Assembly (NCBI GenBank): GCA_021825945.1
Contig: JAKAFN010000011.1
Location: 1 to 64,000, forward strand
Origin: Pseudomonadota bacterium
GTDB lineage: Bacteria; Pseudomonadota; Gammaproteobacteria; Burkholderiales; Burkholderiaceae_F
DNA length: 64,000 nucleotides
Direction of reading: 5' to 3'
Each line of letters begins with the position of its first letter. Position 1 is the first letter of the stretch. The notes under the pieces are model-generated. The model was not told where the DNA came from. It saw nothing but the letters and a program-made list of their open reading frames with translations, and searched no databases. A program made the translations under genes and the position numbers. Positions 41,345 to 52,230 of this stretch are shown piece by piece.

Positions 41345-42975
41345 CACTGAGGAGGAATGACCATTGCCCATGTTTCGCTCAACGTTTCGTTGTGATGGTG
41401 AAGGGCGGCGCGCAGCTCGACCGGCTGCGACGCCTGCAAGCGGCGGAAGCGCAGCGTCAGCCGCCACGCGCCGTCGGGGGAAATGCGGAATACCTTGGAT
41501 GAAAGGATCTGCGCGTTGGCGTTGCCGGACACCACCGCGGTCACCTCGCCCGGCGCATCGAATGCCGCCGGCAGCCGGCGCAAGGCGGGGCCATCGAAAT
41601 CGACCGTGTACTGGGTCACCGTCCGATCCTGATGCCAGACGTTTTCCGGGGGGCCGGACGGCGGCCGATGTCCGAGGCGGGTCTGATGCACCCATCCCAG
41701 TTGATCGGGCCGCTGCTGCCGGTCGCCCTGCCAGTGCATCCGATAGGCGAAGTCGAACGGTTGCCCCGGCGCGGGCGGGTGATCCGGAACCCAGAATGCG
41801 TCGATGTTGTCCAGATCGTCGTTGGGAGTCGTCCACTCGTAGAGTTGGACCCGCCCGGCTCCCCAGTTGCCGATCGGCGTGATCCAGCAGCTGGGGCGTT
41901 TTTCATAGTGGTAATCGGTGTCCTGGTAGTGGGCAAAATCGCGGTTGCGCTGCATCAGGCCGAACCCTTGCAAGTCCGACGTGCTGAACGAGGTGGTGAA
42001 GGGATGCGGCGGATTTCCCAGCGGGCGCCAGACCCATTCCGTGCCGCCGTGCGGGTTGCCGAGCGCGAGCATCAGGCCGCTGGAATCGTGCGCGGCGGGA
42101 CGATCGTCGCCCGGCAACGGTTGCGCCGGGCCCTGCAGGAACATGCTGGTGAGCGGCGCCAGTTCCAGCGTCGCCACCGCCTTGCGGAGATAGAGGCGCG
42201 CATGCACGTCGACGACCGTTTCGCCGCCCGGGCGCACGTCGAAGCGGTAGGCGCCGGTGACGCTGGGCGAATCAAGCAGGGCGTAGATCGTGATCGTGTC
42301 GGCACCGTGCGCCGGCCGCACGACCCAGAACGAGACGAAGCGCGGAAACTCTTCGCGCGGGGCGCCTACGGTGTCGATTGCCAGGCCACGGGCCGACAGG
42401 CCATACCATTGGCCCGCCCCCAGGGCGCGGAAGTAGCTCGCGCCGAGGAACGAGATGACCTCGTCCATGTACTTGGGGCGGTTGAGCGGGTACAGCACCT
42501 GCAGGCCGCTCAGGCCGTTCCGGCCGAGCGACTTCCAGGCCGCCGCCGAGGAGGCCGAGCCATAGTCGTAATCGGCCGGATCGAACGAGAATTGTCGGAC
42601 GGAATCGCCCTGGACTTCGTGGATCGCAACCGGCCGCGTGCGCATCCCGCCCAGCGGCAGGAAGCGCAGGGTGAACGGCAGGCCGTCGGCAAGCCATACC
42701 GCCCGCTGCGGGCGATAGAGAACCTGGGCGTACTCGTCGACGGAGATCCGGGACAAGGTGCGCGGCAGATGCGCGACCGGCGCCTTGTACGGCTTGCCGG
42801 CCAGCGCCTTGGCCTGCCCGGCGACGTCCTCGAAGCCGAACGCCTGGGCCGGCTCGGCCGTGGCGAGGAGCGCCAGCGAAAAGAAAAGCGCCGCTGTCCA
42901 TACAGGGAGGAAGAGGACGGAGCAGCGGCGGGGGGAAATCTGCAAGAAACCCAAAAAGCCGTTCGGCATGCGCAT
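41344..42975 (-). CDS. opgG: Periplasmic glucan biosynthesis protein OpgG (MdoG)
   Basis: A 543-residue periplasmic protein. The signal peptide spans about residues 1-47 (SVLFLPVWTAALFFSLALLA, ending AEPAQA-F). FGFEDVAGQAKALAGKPYK is the normal mature start of OpgG; FFRALG-type strand SYFRALGAGQWYGLSARGLA and YHYEKRPSCWITPIGNWG are conserved. OpgG shapes or branches the glucan made by OpgH and is encoded just before it, coupled by TGATG. ATG 42975 is chosen; ATG 42969 and TTG 43029 are in frame. Confidence 0.94.
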   Translation of the reverse strand: MRMPNGFLGFLQISPRRCSVLFLPVWTAALFFSLALLATAEPAQAFGFEDVAGQAKALAGKPYKAPVAHLPRTLSRISVDEYAQVLYRPQRAVWLADGLPFTLRFLPLGGMRTRPVAIHEVQGDSVRQFSFDPADYDYGSASSAAAWKSLGRNGLSGLQVLYPLNRPKYMDEVISFLGASYFRALGAGQWYGLSARGLAIDTVGAPREEFPRFVSFWVVRPAHGADTITIYALLDSPSVTGAYRFDVRPGGETVVDVHARLYLRKAVATLELAPLTSMFLQGPAQPLPGDDRPAAHDSSGLMLALGNPHGGTEWVWRPLGNPPHPFTTSFSTSDLQGFGLMQRNRDFAHYQDTDYHYEKRPSCWITPIGNWGAGRVQLYEWTTPNDDLDNIDAFWVPDHPPAPGQPFDFAYRMHWQGDRQQRPDQLGWVHQTRLGHRPPSGPPENVWHQDRTVTQYTVDFDGPALRRLPAAFDAPGEVTAVVSGNANAQILSSKVFRISPDGAWRLTLRFRRLQASQPVELRAALHHHNETLSETWAMVIPPQ

Positions 42976-43029
42976 CGAGGTTCGAGGCGTCCCGACAAGG
43001 GGGAATCGCCGTCGATAGTCATCAAGCAA

Positions 43030-43100
43030 TTCCCATGCCAGTAATTTTATATATTTTATTTCAATGCATTGATGGTGTTATTTGATGTAATTTCGAGGTC
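43030..43100 (-). promoter_or_regulatory. AT-rich leader upstream of opgG
   Basis: A run of about 60 AT-rich bases in a GC-rich area, with TTGAAA, TATAAA and TAAAAT-like words on the minus strand, 60-120 bases before the opgG start. It is the likely promoter region, but several overlapping boxes fit equally and no single one can be chosen. The remaining bases to 43238 show no gene. Confidence 0.4.
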
Positions 43101-43238
43101 TGGCTCGCAAACGCACCGAAAATCCCGGGAAATGTGTCGCCGATTCGCGACGGATTGCCGGGCGATCTTCGCAACCGGCGGATTTTCAAGAGGTTTTTGC
43201 TGTCGCATGGCAGCGACAAGAAGGCGGATCCACCAAAA

Positions 43239-44585
<1,347 letters not shown>

Positions 44586-44596
44586 CGAACTGCCCG

Positions 44597-45385
44597 CTAC
44601 TTCGTCGCCGGCGGCGGTTGCGTCGGCCGCGCCGGCGCACCGCCGGTTGCCGCCCCGGACGGGGCGCTCGTCCCCCCGTTCGCCGCCGGCGGTGCGGTAC
44701 GACCGTGGGCCTTGAGGGTCGCTGCCGCACTGGGGCTCATGCTGAGTTCGATCGCCTTCAGCGCATTGAGCTTTTCCGTCAGGCGACCGATCTGGTGCTG
44801 GTCCTGGGCGGCCTGCGCCGTCTGCCGGTCGATCTGGTTCTGCAGGCGCCGTTCGGTGTCGATGCGATCCGCCAGCATCGACGCCATCGGTTGCCAGGCC
44901 TCCAGGTCGGGCGTGTCGCCCCGCGCGATCGGCGCCAGCAGCGCGCCCGCGCGCTCGAGATTCGCGCTCCCCCCTTCCCGCGCCAGGACCAGCGCCAGAT
45001 TGAGCGCCGCGCCGGGGGTGGCCGCAGGGTCGTCGGCCGAAATCTGGGCCGCCCAGTGCGATGCCGCCCCGGCAAGATCGGCCGCGGACATCGTGCGCAG
45101 CTGCGCATCGGTGCGCAGCACGCCGCGCGCCACCTGATCGGCCGCGGTCGCGACGTCGATCCGGTCGGCGTTCTGCAACGGCGGCCCGACGACGACGGCG
45201 GCCGATTCCACCGCCGTTGCCGTCGCGGGAGGCGGCGCGGCGTGCGCCGCGGAGTTGGCGGCGGACGGCGCCACGGTTGCGCAGGCGCCGATCCCGCCCG
45301 CCAGCAGCGGCGCCAGGATGGCAGTGCGAAAACCCGTGGTGTGCAACCCCCGCTGCAAACGATCGGAAACGAAACTAACTGGCAT
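44597..45385 (-). CDS. QseG/GlrE-position lipoprotein
   Basis: A 262-residue predicted lipoprotein. The signal ends in a lipobox at GGIGAC (Cys35) after a rather long N-terminus, which suggests that a later start could apply. The mature protein is Ala/Pro-rich. QNQIDRQTAQAAQDQHQIGRLTEKLNALKAIE forms a coil near the C-terminus, the part that resembles QseG. It lies between glrK and glrR, where QseG sits in enterobacteria and assists the kinase. Homology is weak, so the role is inferred mainly from position. Confidence 0.65.
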   Translation of the reverse strand: MPVSFVSDRLQRGLHTTGFRTAILAPLLAGGIGACATVAPSAANSAAHAAPPPATATAVESAAVVVGPPLQNADRIDVATAADQVARGVLRTDAQLRTMSAADLAGAASHWAAQISADDPAATPGAALNLALVLAREGGSANLERAGALLAPIARGDTPDLEAWQPMASMLADRIDTERRLQNQIDRQTAQAAQDQHQIGRLTEKLNALKAIELSMSPSAAATLKAHGRTAPPAANGGTSAPSGAATGGAPARPTQPPPATK

Positions 45386-46796
45386 CCGGCAACTCGATAT
45401 GAAAGTGCGCCCCGGGACCGTCCTCGATCAGGTGGATCCGGCCGCCATGGGCGTTGATGGTTTCCTGGACGATCGCCAATCCGACGCCGCTGCCGCGAGG
45501 CATGTCGCCGGGTTGTCGCTCGCCACGATAAAACGGTTCAAAAATCCGCGCCCGATCCGCCTCGGCGATGCCCACCCCTTCGTCCTGAATGTCGAGGGAT
45601 ACCCGGCCCGGCTCGCGGTGCAGGCGAAAGCGTATGGTAGCGCCCAGCGGACTGAACCGGATGGCGTTGGACAAGAGATTGGCGATCGCCGTCCGCATTT
45701 TTTCTTCGTCGACCTCAGCCCATACCGCGTCGCCGTCGACGGTCACCCGCAAGCGACGGGCCTGCCATTGCAACTGCTGTTGGGCAACGACGTCCTGGAC
45801 CAGCGCGGCCAGCTCGACCCGCCGCCGGACGAGCTGCCGCGCCGCGAACGCTGCGGCGTTGAACTGCAGCAGGTCCTCGATCTGCGATTGCAGCACCGCG
45901 GTGTTCTGCTGCAGGATCCGCACCACCTCGCGCTGGTTTCCGGTCAGCGCGCCCGCGACTTCGTCCTCGAGCAGGGAGACCCCTTCCCGCAGCGCGGCCA
46001 GCGGCGTTTTCAACTCGTGCGAGACGTGGCGCAGGAAGCGCGCCTTGTCGGCATCCAGCTCGAGCAGGCGCAGGCGCAGCCACTCCAGGCGCCGCCCCAG
46101 CGCGCGGATGTCCGTCGGCCCGCGGATGTCGACCGGCTCGTCGAGCCGGTTTTCGCCGAGGTGCAGCACCGCGGTCTCCATCCGCCGCAACAGGCGCGCA
46201 AACCAGATCCCGAACGAGACCGCCAGCCCCAGGCCGATGGCGATGATGACCAGGATCTGCCATTCGAGCTGGGTGCGCCGCGCCTGCAGCTGCGCACCCA
46301 GCGCCCGGCTGCGCGCGGCGACGCCGGCATGGACCTGCTCGGAGATCGTGGCATTGATGCCGTCGAGATCGCCGAAGGCGCTGGTGATCGGCGCCTCCTG
46401 GGCGGGCGTGAACGGTCCCGGTTGGCGCAACAGGGACTCGATCGACGACGCCAGTCCGCGCCAGCGGTCCGCCACGTCGGGCGGAATCCAGCCGTCGGCA
46501 AGCCGACCCAGCGTCGCATCGGCATCGTTGGCTGCGCCGGTGAACCGGCGCGCCAGCGCCGGATCGCGCAGCACCAGGTACTCGCGCGCCGCCCGCTCCA
46601 TCGACAGGGTCTGCTCGGCGAGCAGCTGGGCATCGAGCGTGACCGCGACCGCGCTGCGCGAGGCGTCGGCGCTCTGGCGCACCAGGTTCTCCAGCAGATC
46701 GACCCAGCGCAAGGCCGCGCCGCCGACGAGCACGGCGGTGCACAGCGAAGCGAAAACCAGCAGCTGGCGGAAGGAGTAGCGTTGCAGCATGGGCAT
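45375..46796 (-). CDS. glrK: Sensor histidine kinase GlrK/QseE
   Basis: A 473-residue kinase. Two membrane segments (QLLVFASLCTAVLVGGAAL near residue 10 and ILVIIAIGLGLAVSFGIWF near 180) flank a helical periplasmic sensor domain. A HAMP-like linker follows. The H-box RHVSHELKTPLAALREGV carries the phospho-His; N-box NLLSNAIRFSP, G1 DIQDEGVGI, F-box FEPFYRG and G2 GSGVGLAIVQ are intact. ATG 46796 is used. It overlaps the lipoprotein gene by 11 bases and is divergent from prfB. Confidence 0.9.
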   Translation of the reverse strand: MPMLQRYSFRQLLVFASLCTAVLVGGAALRWVDLLENLVRQSADASRSAVAVTLDAQLLAEQTLSMERAAREYLVLRDPALARRFTGAANDADATLGRLADGWIPPDVADRWRGLASSIESLLRQPGPFTPAQEAPITSAFGDLDGINATISEQVHAGVAARSRALGAQLQARRTQLEWQILVIIAIGLGLAVSFGIWFARLLRRMETAVLHLGENRLDEPVDIRGPTDIRALGRRLEWLRLRLLELDADKARFLRHVSHELKTPLAALREGVSLLEDEVAGALTGNQREVVRILQQNTAVLQSQIEDLLQFNAAAFAARQLVRRRVELAALVQDVVAQQQLQWQARRLRVTVDGDAVWAEVDEEKMRTAIANLLSNAIRFSPLGATIRFRLHREPGRVSLDIQDEGVGIAEADRARIFEPFYRGERQPGDMPRGSGVGLAIVQETINAHGGRIHLIEDGPGAHFHIELPDAS

Positions 46797-46816
46797 CGAC
46801 GTAGGATAACAAGGCG

Positions 46817-46842
46817 TGGGATAATGCAAGGTTTCCCCTTGC
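46817..46842 (+). promoter_or_regulatory. Extended -10 promoter and hairpin before prfB
   Basis: TGGGATAAT (46817-46825) fits an extended -10 box; no -35 is evident. GCAAGG (46826-46831), TTTCC, CCTTGC (46837-46842) can form a hairpin at the 5' end of the transcript. The region is only 64 bases wide and must also serve the divergent glrK. Confidence 0.45.
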
Positions 46843-46860
46843 GCCATCGCCCGATTCCCC

Positions 46861-47968
46861 ATGGACGCCGAACGGATCAACCAGATCGCCGCCACCCTTT
46901 CCGATCTCCAGGCTCGCCTGCTCGAGCTGCGGAGGTATCTTTGACGTCGATGCCAAGGAATCGCGGCTGAAGGAGGTCGAGCGCGAGCTCGAAAACCCCG
47001 ACGTCTGGAACGACCCCAAGCGCGCCCAGGAGTTGGGGCGCGAGAAAAAGCTCCTCGACGACGTCGTGTCGCGCGTGCACCGGATCTCCGGCGACCTCGC
47101 CGACTCCGGCGAACTGTTCGAAATGGCGCGCGCCGACGGCGACGAGTCGACGCTGGCCGCCGTCGGCGACGACGTCGATGCCTCGGCGAAACGGGTCGCA
47201 GAGCTGGAATTCCAGCGCATGTTCGACAACCCGCTCGACCCCAACAACTGCTTCCTCGACATCCAGGCCGGATCGGGCGGCACGGAAGCGCAGGACTGGG
47301 CGGCGATCCTCGAGCGCATGTACCTGCGCTACGCCGAGCGCAAAGGTCTCCAGGCGGAACTGCTCGAAGAGTCCGCCGGCGAAGTCGCCGGCATCAAGAG
47401 CGCGACGATCAAGATCTCCGGCTCCTACGCCTTCGGCCTGCTGCGCACCGAAACCGGCGTGCACCGACTGGTGCGCAAGTCCCCCTTCGACGCCAACGCA
47501 CGGCGCCACACCTCGTTCGCCAGCGTATTCGTCTACCCGGAAGTCGACGACAGCATCGAAATCGACATCAACCCGGCGGATCTGCGCATCGACGTCTTCC
47601 GCGCCTCCGGCGCGGGCGGTCAGCACGTCAACAAGACCGAATCGGCAGTGCGGATCACCCACCTGCCGACCAATATCGTCGTGCAGAGCCAGAACGACCG
47701 ATCGCAGCATCGCAACAAAGCCGAGTGCATGTCGATGCTCAAGTCCCGGCTCTACGAGTTCGAGATGCGCAAGCGCATGGCCGAACAGAGCAAGATGGAA
47801 GAATCCAAGACCGACATCGCCTGGGGCCACCAGATCCGATCCTACGTGCTCGATCAGTCGCGCATCAAGGACCTGCGGACCAACGTCGAGATCGGCAACA
47901 CCCAAGCGGTGCTCGACGGTGACCTCGACGATTTCATTACCGCAAGCCTGAAACAAGGCGTTTCGTGA
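46861..47968 (+). CDS. prfB: Peptide chain release factor 2, with programmed +1 frameshift
   Basis: A 368-residue RF2 made by joining 46861-46941 to 46943-47968. The first frame gives [16 protein letters not shown] and on to LRRYL, then CTT TGA; skipping T 46942 continues as [13 protein letters not shown]. The slippery stop CTT-TGA-C is preceded by GGAGGTAT, the classical autoregulatory site: RF2 shortage increases shifting. The anticodon-like tripeptide appears in [16 protein letters not shown], and the catalytic GGQ in [20 protein letters not shown]2 releases peptides at TGA and TAA codons. lysS starts at its stop (TGATG). Confidence 0.97.
46930..46945 (+). promoter_or_regulatory. RF2 +1 frameshift signal
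   Basis: CGGAGGTATCTTTGAC: an SD-like GGAGG positioned just before the CTT TGA C shift site. In E. coli the corresponding site has AGGGGGTATCTTTGAC, so the spacing and the last ten bases are preserved. Confidence 0.95.
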
Positions 47969-49455
47969 TGACCGAATCCGACGACAGCCCCCCCCTTCTC
48001 GCCGAACGCCGCGCCAAGCTGGGCGCGCTGCGCGCACAAGGACCGGCGTTTCCCAACGATTTCACCCGCAGCCATCAGGCGGCGCCGCTGCATGCCCGCT
48101 ACGACGACTGCGCCCCCGAACTGCTCGAACAGGAACCGGTCGAGGTCGCGGTCGCCGGCCGCCTCATGCTCAAGCGCCTGATGGGCAAAGCCAGTTTTGC
48201 CACCATCCAGGACGGCAGCGGCCGGATCCAGTTCTTCGTCTCCGACGAGGACGCCGGGGCGGAAGCGCACGAGCGGTTCCGGCACTGGGACATCGGCGAC
48301 ATCGTCGCCGCGCGCGGCACGCTCTTCAAGACCAAGCGCGGCGAGCTCTCGGTGCGCTGCCATGAGCTGCGCCTGCTCGCCAAGTCGCTGCGGCCCCTGC
48401 CCGACAAGTTCCATGGGCTGGCCGACCATGAGCAGCGCTATCGCCAGCGCTATGTCGACCTCATCGTCAACGAGTCGACCCGCGCCGTGTTCCGCACCCG
48501 CGCCCGTGCCGTTGCGGCATTTCGTCGCTTCCTCGCCGAACGGGAGTTCCTCGAGGTCGAGACGCCGATGCTCCAGACGATTCCGGGCGGCGCCCAGGCG
48601 CGGCCCTTCGTCACGCACCACAATGCGCTCGATCTCGACATGTACTTGCGGATCGCGCCGGAGCTGTATCTCAAGCGGCTCGTGGTGGGCGGGATGGAGC
48701 GGGTCTTCGAGATCAACCGCAATTTCCGCAACGAAGGCGTGAGCCCGCGGCACAACCCCGAATTCACGATGCTGGAGTTCTACGCGGCGTACCATGACGT
48801 GCGCTGGATGATGGACTTCACCGAAGCAATGCTGCGCGCGGTGGCCGTGGACGCGACGGGATCGGCGGTGCTCGAGTACCAGGGTCAGACGATCGACCTG
48901 GGGAAGCCCTTCGCGCGCTGCACCATCGTCGAAGCGCTGCAGCAGTATGCGCCGCAATATGCCGAAGCGTCATTGGGCGACGCCGGCTTCCTGCGTTCGG
49001 AACTCGCGCGGCTGGGCAAGGAAATGCCCGCCGGCGCCGGTCTGGGAAGCCTGCAGCTCGCGCTGTTCGAGGAGACGGTGGAAGCGAAGCTCATCCAGCC
49101 CACCTTCCTCATCGACTATCCCGCCGAAGTGTCGCCGCTGGCGCGCGCCTCGGATGCCGATCCGGAGGTCACCGAACGCTTCGAGCTCTTCATGGTCGGA
49201 CGCGAGACGGCCAACGGGTTCTCGGAACTGAACGATCCCGAGGACCAGGCCGCGCGCTTCCAGCGCCAGGCGGAAGCCAAGGCGGCCGGCGACGAAGAGG
49301 CGATGTACTACGACGCCGACTACATCCGGGCGCTGGAATACGGCCTGCCCCCGACCGCGGGATGCGGCGTGGGCATCGACCGATTCATCATGCTGCTCGC
49401 CGATGTGCCCAACATCCGCGACGTGATCCTGTTCCCGCACATGCGGCCGGAATGA
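47968..49455 (+). CDS. lysS: Lysyl-tRNA synthetase (class II)
   Basis: A 495-residue class II synthetase. An N-terminal OB fold for tRNA anticodon binding ([26 protein letters not shown]) is followed by the catalytic core: motif 1 [10 protein letters not shown], motif 2 [20 protein letters not shown], motif 3 [18 protein letters not shown] 47968 shares its A with the prfB stop; the prfB-lysS pair is common in proteobacteria. GTG 47965 is in frame but less likely. Confidence 0.97.
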   Translation: MTESDDSPPLLAERRAKLGALRAQGPAFPNDFTRSHQAAPLHARYDDCAPELLEQEPVEVAVAGRLMLKRLMGKASFATIQDGSGRIQFFVSDEDAGAEAHERFRHWDIGDIVAARGTLFKTKRGELSVRCHELRLLAKSLRPLPDKFHGLADHEQRYRQRYVDLIVNESTRAVFRTRARAVAAFRRFLAEREFLEVETPMLQTIPGGAQARPFVTHHNALDLDMYLRIAPELYLKRLVVGGMERVFEINRNFRNEGVSPRHNPEFTMLEFYAAYHDVRWMMDFTEAMLRAVAVDATGSAVLEYQGQTIDLGKPFARCTIVEALQQYAPQYAEASLGDAGFLRSELARLGKEMPAGAGLGSLQLALFEETVEAKLIQPTFLIDYPAEVSPLARASDADPEVTERFELFMVGRETANGFSELNDPEDQAARFQRQAEAKAAGDEEAMYYDADYIRALEYGLPPTAGCGVGIDRFIMLLADVPNIRDVILFPHMRPE

Positions 49456-49458
49456 TCC

Positions 49459-50262
49459 ATGCGTTCCGGCAGCGTCGCAGCCCTGCGGGAACGGATCGAA
49501 CGGCTGGCGCAGGCCGCACCCGCGCCGGATGCCGTGCGACTCGCGGTGGGGGGCGTCGTATGCGGAACGCTCTCCCCTCCTGTGGCCTGGACGCTGTTGA
49601 GCGGGGGGTTCGCCCGGCGATGCCCCGGCGCGCCCGGAACGGTCGAACTCGCCGACTGGCCGGAAGATTGTGCGGAGCGCGACCGGCGGCTTGCCGCGAT
49701 TGCCCGGCATCTGCTGCATAACGGGTTTTCCGGCCCCTGGCGCAACGAGCTGCTGGCGATCCGGCCCGACCCCGACCGACCACCCTTGGGCTCCATCGAC
49801 CGCAGTGCCGTGCGCGCGCTCGGCCTACCCACCGAATCGGTCCATTTGAACGGCTACGCCGCCGACGGCCGGATGGTGGTCTGCCTGCGCGCCATGCACA
49901 AGCGCGTCGATCCCGGATTGTGGGACAACCTGGCCGGGGGCATGGTTGCCGCCGGCGAGGACCTGCGCACCGCCGTCGCGCGAGAGGCGCTGGAAGAGGC
50001 CGGACTCGTCCTCGACGGACTGCCGGTTTGCGTCGGCGGACGGATCCCGGTATCGCGTCCGATCGTGGAAGGCCTGCTCGTCGAGACGGTGCACGTCTTC
50101 GACGTCGACCTGCCCGAGGGAACCCGGCTCGAGAACCGCGACGGCGAAGTCGCGCGGATCGAGTTCCGTCCGGTCGACGACGTGCTTGCGGCGATCGCGC
50201 GCGGCGAATTCACGGTCGAGGCGGCCCTCTCCGCGCTGGATTCGCTGGATCGGCGGGATTGA
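49459..50262 (+). CDS. Nudix hydrolase with N-terminal DUF4743-like domain
   Basis: A 267-residue protein. The Nudix box at about residues 161-183 is complete: G, five residues, E, then seven, then REALEEAGL. It is preceded by VHLNGYAADGRMVVCLRAMHKRVDPGLWDN, typical of the Tnr3/thiamine-pyrophosphate-hydrolase-like Nudix group with a DUF4743-type front. It follows lysS by three bases, so it is likely co-transcribed. The substrate is unproven. Confidence 0.87.
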   Translation: MRSGSVAALRERIERLAQAAPAPDAVRLAVGGVVCGTLSPPVAWTLLSGGFARRCPGAPGTVELADWPEDCAERDRRLAAIARHLLHNGFSGPWRNELLAIRPDPDRPPLGSIDRSAVRALGLPTESVHLNGYAADGRMVVCLRAMHKRVDPGLWDNLAGGMVAAGEDLRTAVAREALEEAGLVLDGLPVCVGGRIPVSRPIVEGLLVETVHVFDVDLPEGTRLENRDGEVARIEFRPVDDVLAAIARGEFTVEAALSALDSLDRRD

Positions 50263-50353
50263 CCCTCCGCGCCGGCGCGTGCCGAACACGGCACCGGGGG
50301 ACAGGCCGCCATCTGGCAGAATGCCATCATCGAATCGGAACGGGGGATGCGCG

Positions 50354-50794
50354 ATGGGACTCTTTGACGGCCTGCTCAACAGCGTCGGCGATGGCGAAGC
50401 CGAGAAGGTGGTCGGCGCATTCCTTGATCAGCACGGCGGCGTCGAAGGTATCGCCGCGCAGTTCGAAAAGCAGGGGTTGGGCGGCACGGTCGAATCCTGG
50501 CTGGGCGACGCAACCAGCCAGGCGATGAGCGGCGACCAGATCCATCAGGTGTTCGGTGCGGAGGGCTTGGCCGCGATCGCCCGACTCACCGGGATGTCGA
50601 CCCAGGACGTCGCACAGAAGCTGGCCGACCACCTCCCCGGCGCCGTGGCCCAACGCCAGGGCGGCGCGACGGCCAAACCCTCGGGCGATGCCGATGCGGA
50701 GAACGAAGGCTCGGACGACGGCCAGTCCGACGACGACGATTCGGATCACGACGGCGACGGGTCCGACGATGCCGACGACGAAGCGTCCTCCTGA
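50354..50794 (+). CDS. YidB/DUF937-family protein with acidic tail
   Basis: A 146-residue protein. MGLFDGLLNSVGDGEAEKVV, VEGIAAQFEKQGLGGTVESWLG and HQVFGAEGLAAIARLTGMS match the YidB/DUF937 fold. The final 35 residues are almost all Asp, Ser, Gly and Glu (about 15 Asp), an unusual addition to the family. GGGGA at 50342-50346 precedes ATG 50354. Function is unknown for the family. Confidence 0.82.
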   Translation: MGLFDGLLNSVGDGEAEKVVGAFLDQHGGVEGIAAQFEKQGLGGTVESWLGDATSQAMSGDQIHQVFGAEGLAAIARLTGMSTQDVAQKLADHLPGAVAQRQGGATAKPSGDADAENEGSDDGQSDDDDSDHDGDGSDDADDEASS

Positions 50795-50881
50795 GGAAGC
50801 CCGCAGCGCGGCGCACCGCCGCGACCGGGACCGGCGGCTCCCCAATCGAGCAGCCCCACCCGTTCCCGCCCCTTCGCGATC

Positions 50882-52159
50882 GTGAACGACGCACCCGGCG
50901 TCCTCAACAGGCTCTCGGATGAGCTCCATCGCCTGCGGCAGATCCTGGATCTCGTCGGCGCATACGTCTTCACCAAGGACACCGCGGGACGCTACACCTA
51001 CGCCAACGCCATGGTCTGCACGCTCTTCGCGGACACGCTGGAAGAGGTCCTGGGCAAGACCGACGAGAATTTTTTCGACCTGACCATCTCGGACGATCTG
51101 CGTCGGAACGACCTGCGCGTGCTGCAGCACGGGGAGCGGATCGAAACGGAAGAACGCAACATCATCGCGGCAACCGGCGAGGAGCGGATCTACTGGGCCG
51201 TGAAGCAGCCCATCCGCGACGCCGCGGGAAACATCATCGGGCTCTGCGGAATCTCCACCGACATCACGGAGCGCCGCCACCTCGAGAACGAACTGGAGCA
51301 GCAGAAGAACCTCCTGTCGGTCGTACTCGAGAACGTGGACGCGTTCGTCTACATGAAGGACCGCGACCGCCGCTATCGATACGTGAACGGCCGAACCGCC
51401 GATTTGTATGGCATGAAGGCCGAAGACGTCGTCGGCCGGAACCCCGAGGATCTGCTGCCCCGCGCGACCACGATGAACACGTCGATTCTCGACCGCCAGG
51501 TTCTCCAGAGCGGCGAAAAGGCATCGGGCGAAGAACTGATCGAGGCGCCGGACGGCCGGGCGATGCACTGCTGGTCGACCAAGATCCCGCTCTTTCGCGA
51601 CGGCGAAATCGACGGCCTGATCGGCTTTTCCACCGACATCACGGAACTCGTCAAGCTCAAGAACCGGTTCTACGAACTGGCGCGAACCGATACCCTGACC
51701 GGTGTGCTGACGCGGCGATTCCTCATCGATCACGCGGAAAGCATCCTGAAACGGACGCAGCGTCGAAACGGGCGCATGGCCCTGCTGATGATCGACCTCG
51801 ATCGGTTCAAGGAGATCAATGACGCCTACGGCCACGCGTTCGGGGATGCGTACCTCGTCGCCGTGGTCGAAGCCTGCCGCACCACCCTGCGCGACGGCGA
51901 TCTGATGGGCCGCCTGGGCGGAGACGAATTCGTCATCGTCCTCGACGACATCGACGATGCGGGACTTCGCGCCGTGGCCGGGCGTTTCCGGAATGCCGTC
52001 CGGGCGGGCTCCGTATCCGCGCCCGACGGGGCGATCCTGCATCCCTCGATCAGCATCGGCACGGCGATTTCCGATCACGCAAGCACGCTCGACAGCCTGC
52101 TGGTAGCCGCCGACGCGGCGCTATATCGGGACAAGGATGGCCGGCACCGCGAGCCGTAG
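50882..52159 (+). CDS. PAS-PAS-GGDEF diguanylate cyclase
   Basis: A 425-residue signalling protein starting at GTG 50882. Two PAS domains (about 15-130, GAYVFTKDTAGRYTYAN; about 145-260, VDAFVYMKDRDRRYRYVNG) precede a GGDEF domain (about 265-420). The active-site motif GGDEF is intact near residue 346, and RDGD five residues before it is the inhibitory I-site. No membrane segment is visible, so the sensor is cytoplasmic. It makes cyclic di-GMP, which could affect capsule or biofilm; no direct link is seen. Confidence 0.93.
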   Translation: MNDAPGVLNRLSDELHRLRQILDLVGAYVFTKDTAGRYTYANAMVCTLFADTLEEVLGKTDENFFDLTISDDLRRNDLRVLQHGERIETEERNIIAATGEERIYWAVKQPIRDAAGNIIGLCGISTDITERRHLENELEQQKNLLSVVLENVDAFVYMKDRDRRYRYVNGRTADLYGMKAEDVVGRNPEDLLPRATTMNTSILDRQVLQSGEKASGEELIEAPDGRAMHCWSTKIPLFRDGEIDGLIGFSTDITELVKLKNRFYELARTDTLTGVLTRRFLIDHAESILKRTQRRNGRMALLMIDLDRFKEINDAYGHAFGDAYLVAVVEACRTTLRDGDLMGRLGGDEFVIVLDDIDDAGLRAVAGRFRNAVRAGSVSAPDGAILHPSISIGTAISDHASTLDSLLVAADAALYRDKDGRHREP

Positions 52160-52198
52160 ATCACGCGGCGGCAGCCGGATCACGAGGATCGCGTGATC
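52159..52198. terminator. Inverted repeats between convergent genes
   Basis: GATCACGCG (52159-52167) and GATCACG (52178-52184) can each pair with CGCGTGATC (52190-52198), giving two alternative hairpins between the cyclase and the convergent antiporter. There is no T run, so termination is only suggested by position. Confidence 0.3.
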
Positions 52199-52230
52199 GC
52201 GGTCCGAAGGCGCCGCGAACCGATGCCGGG

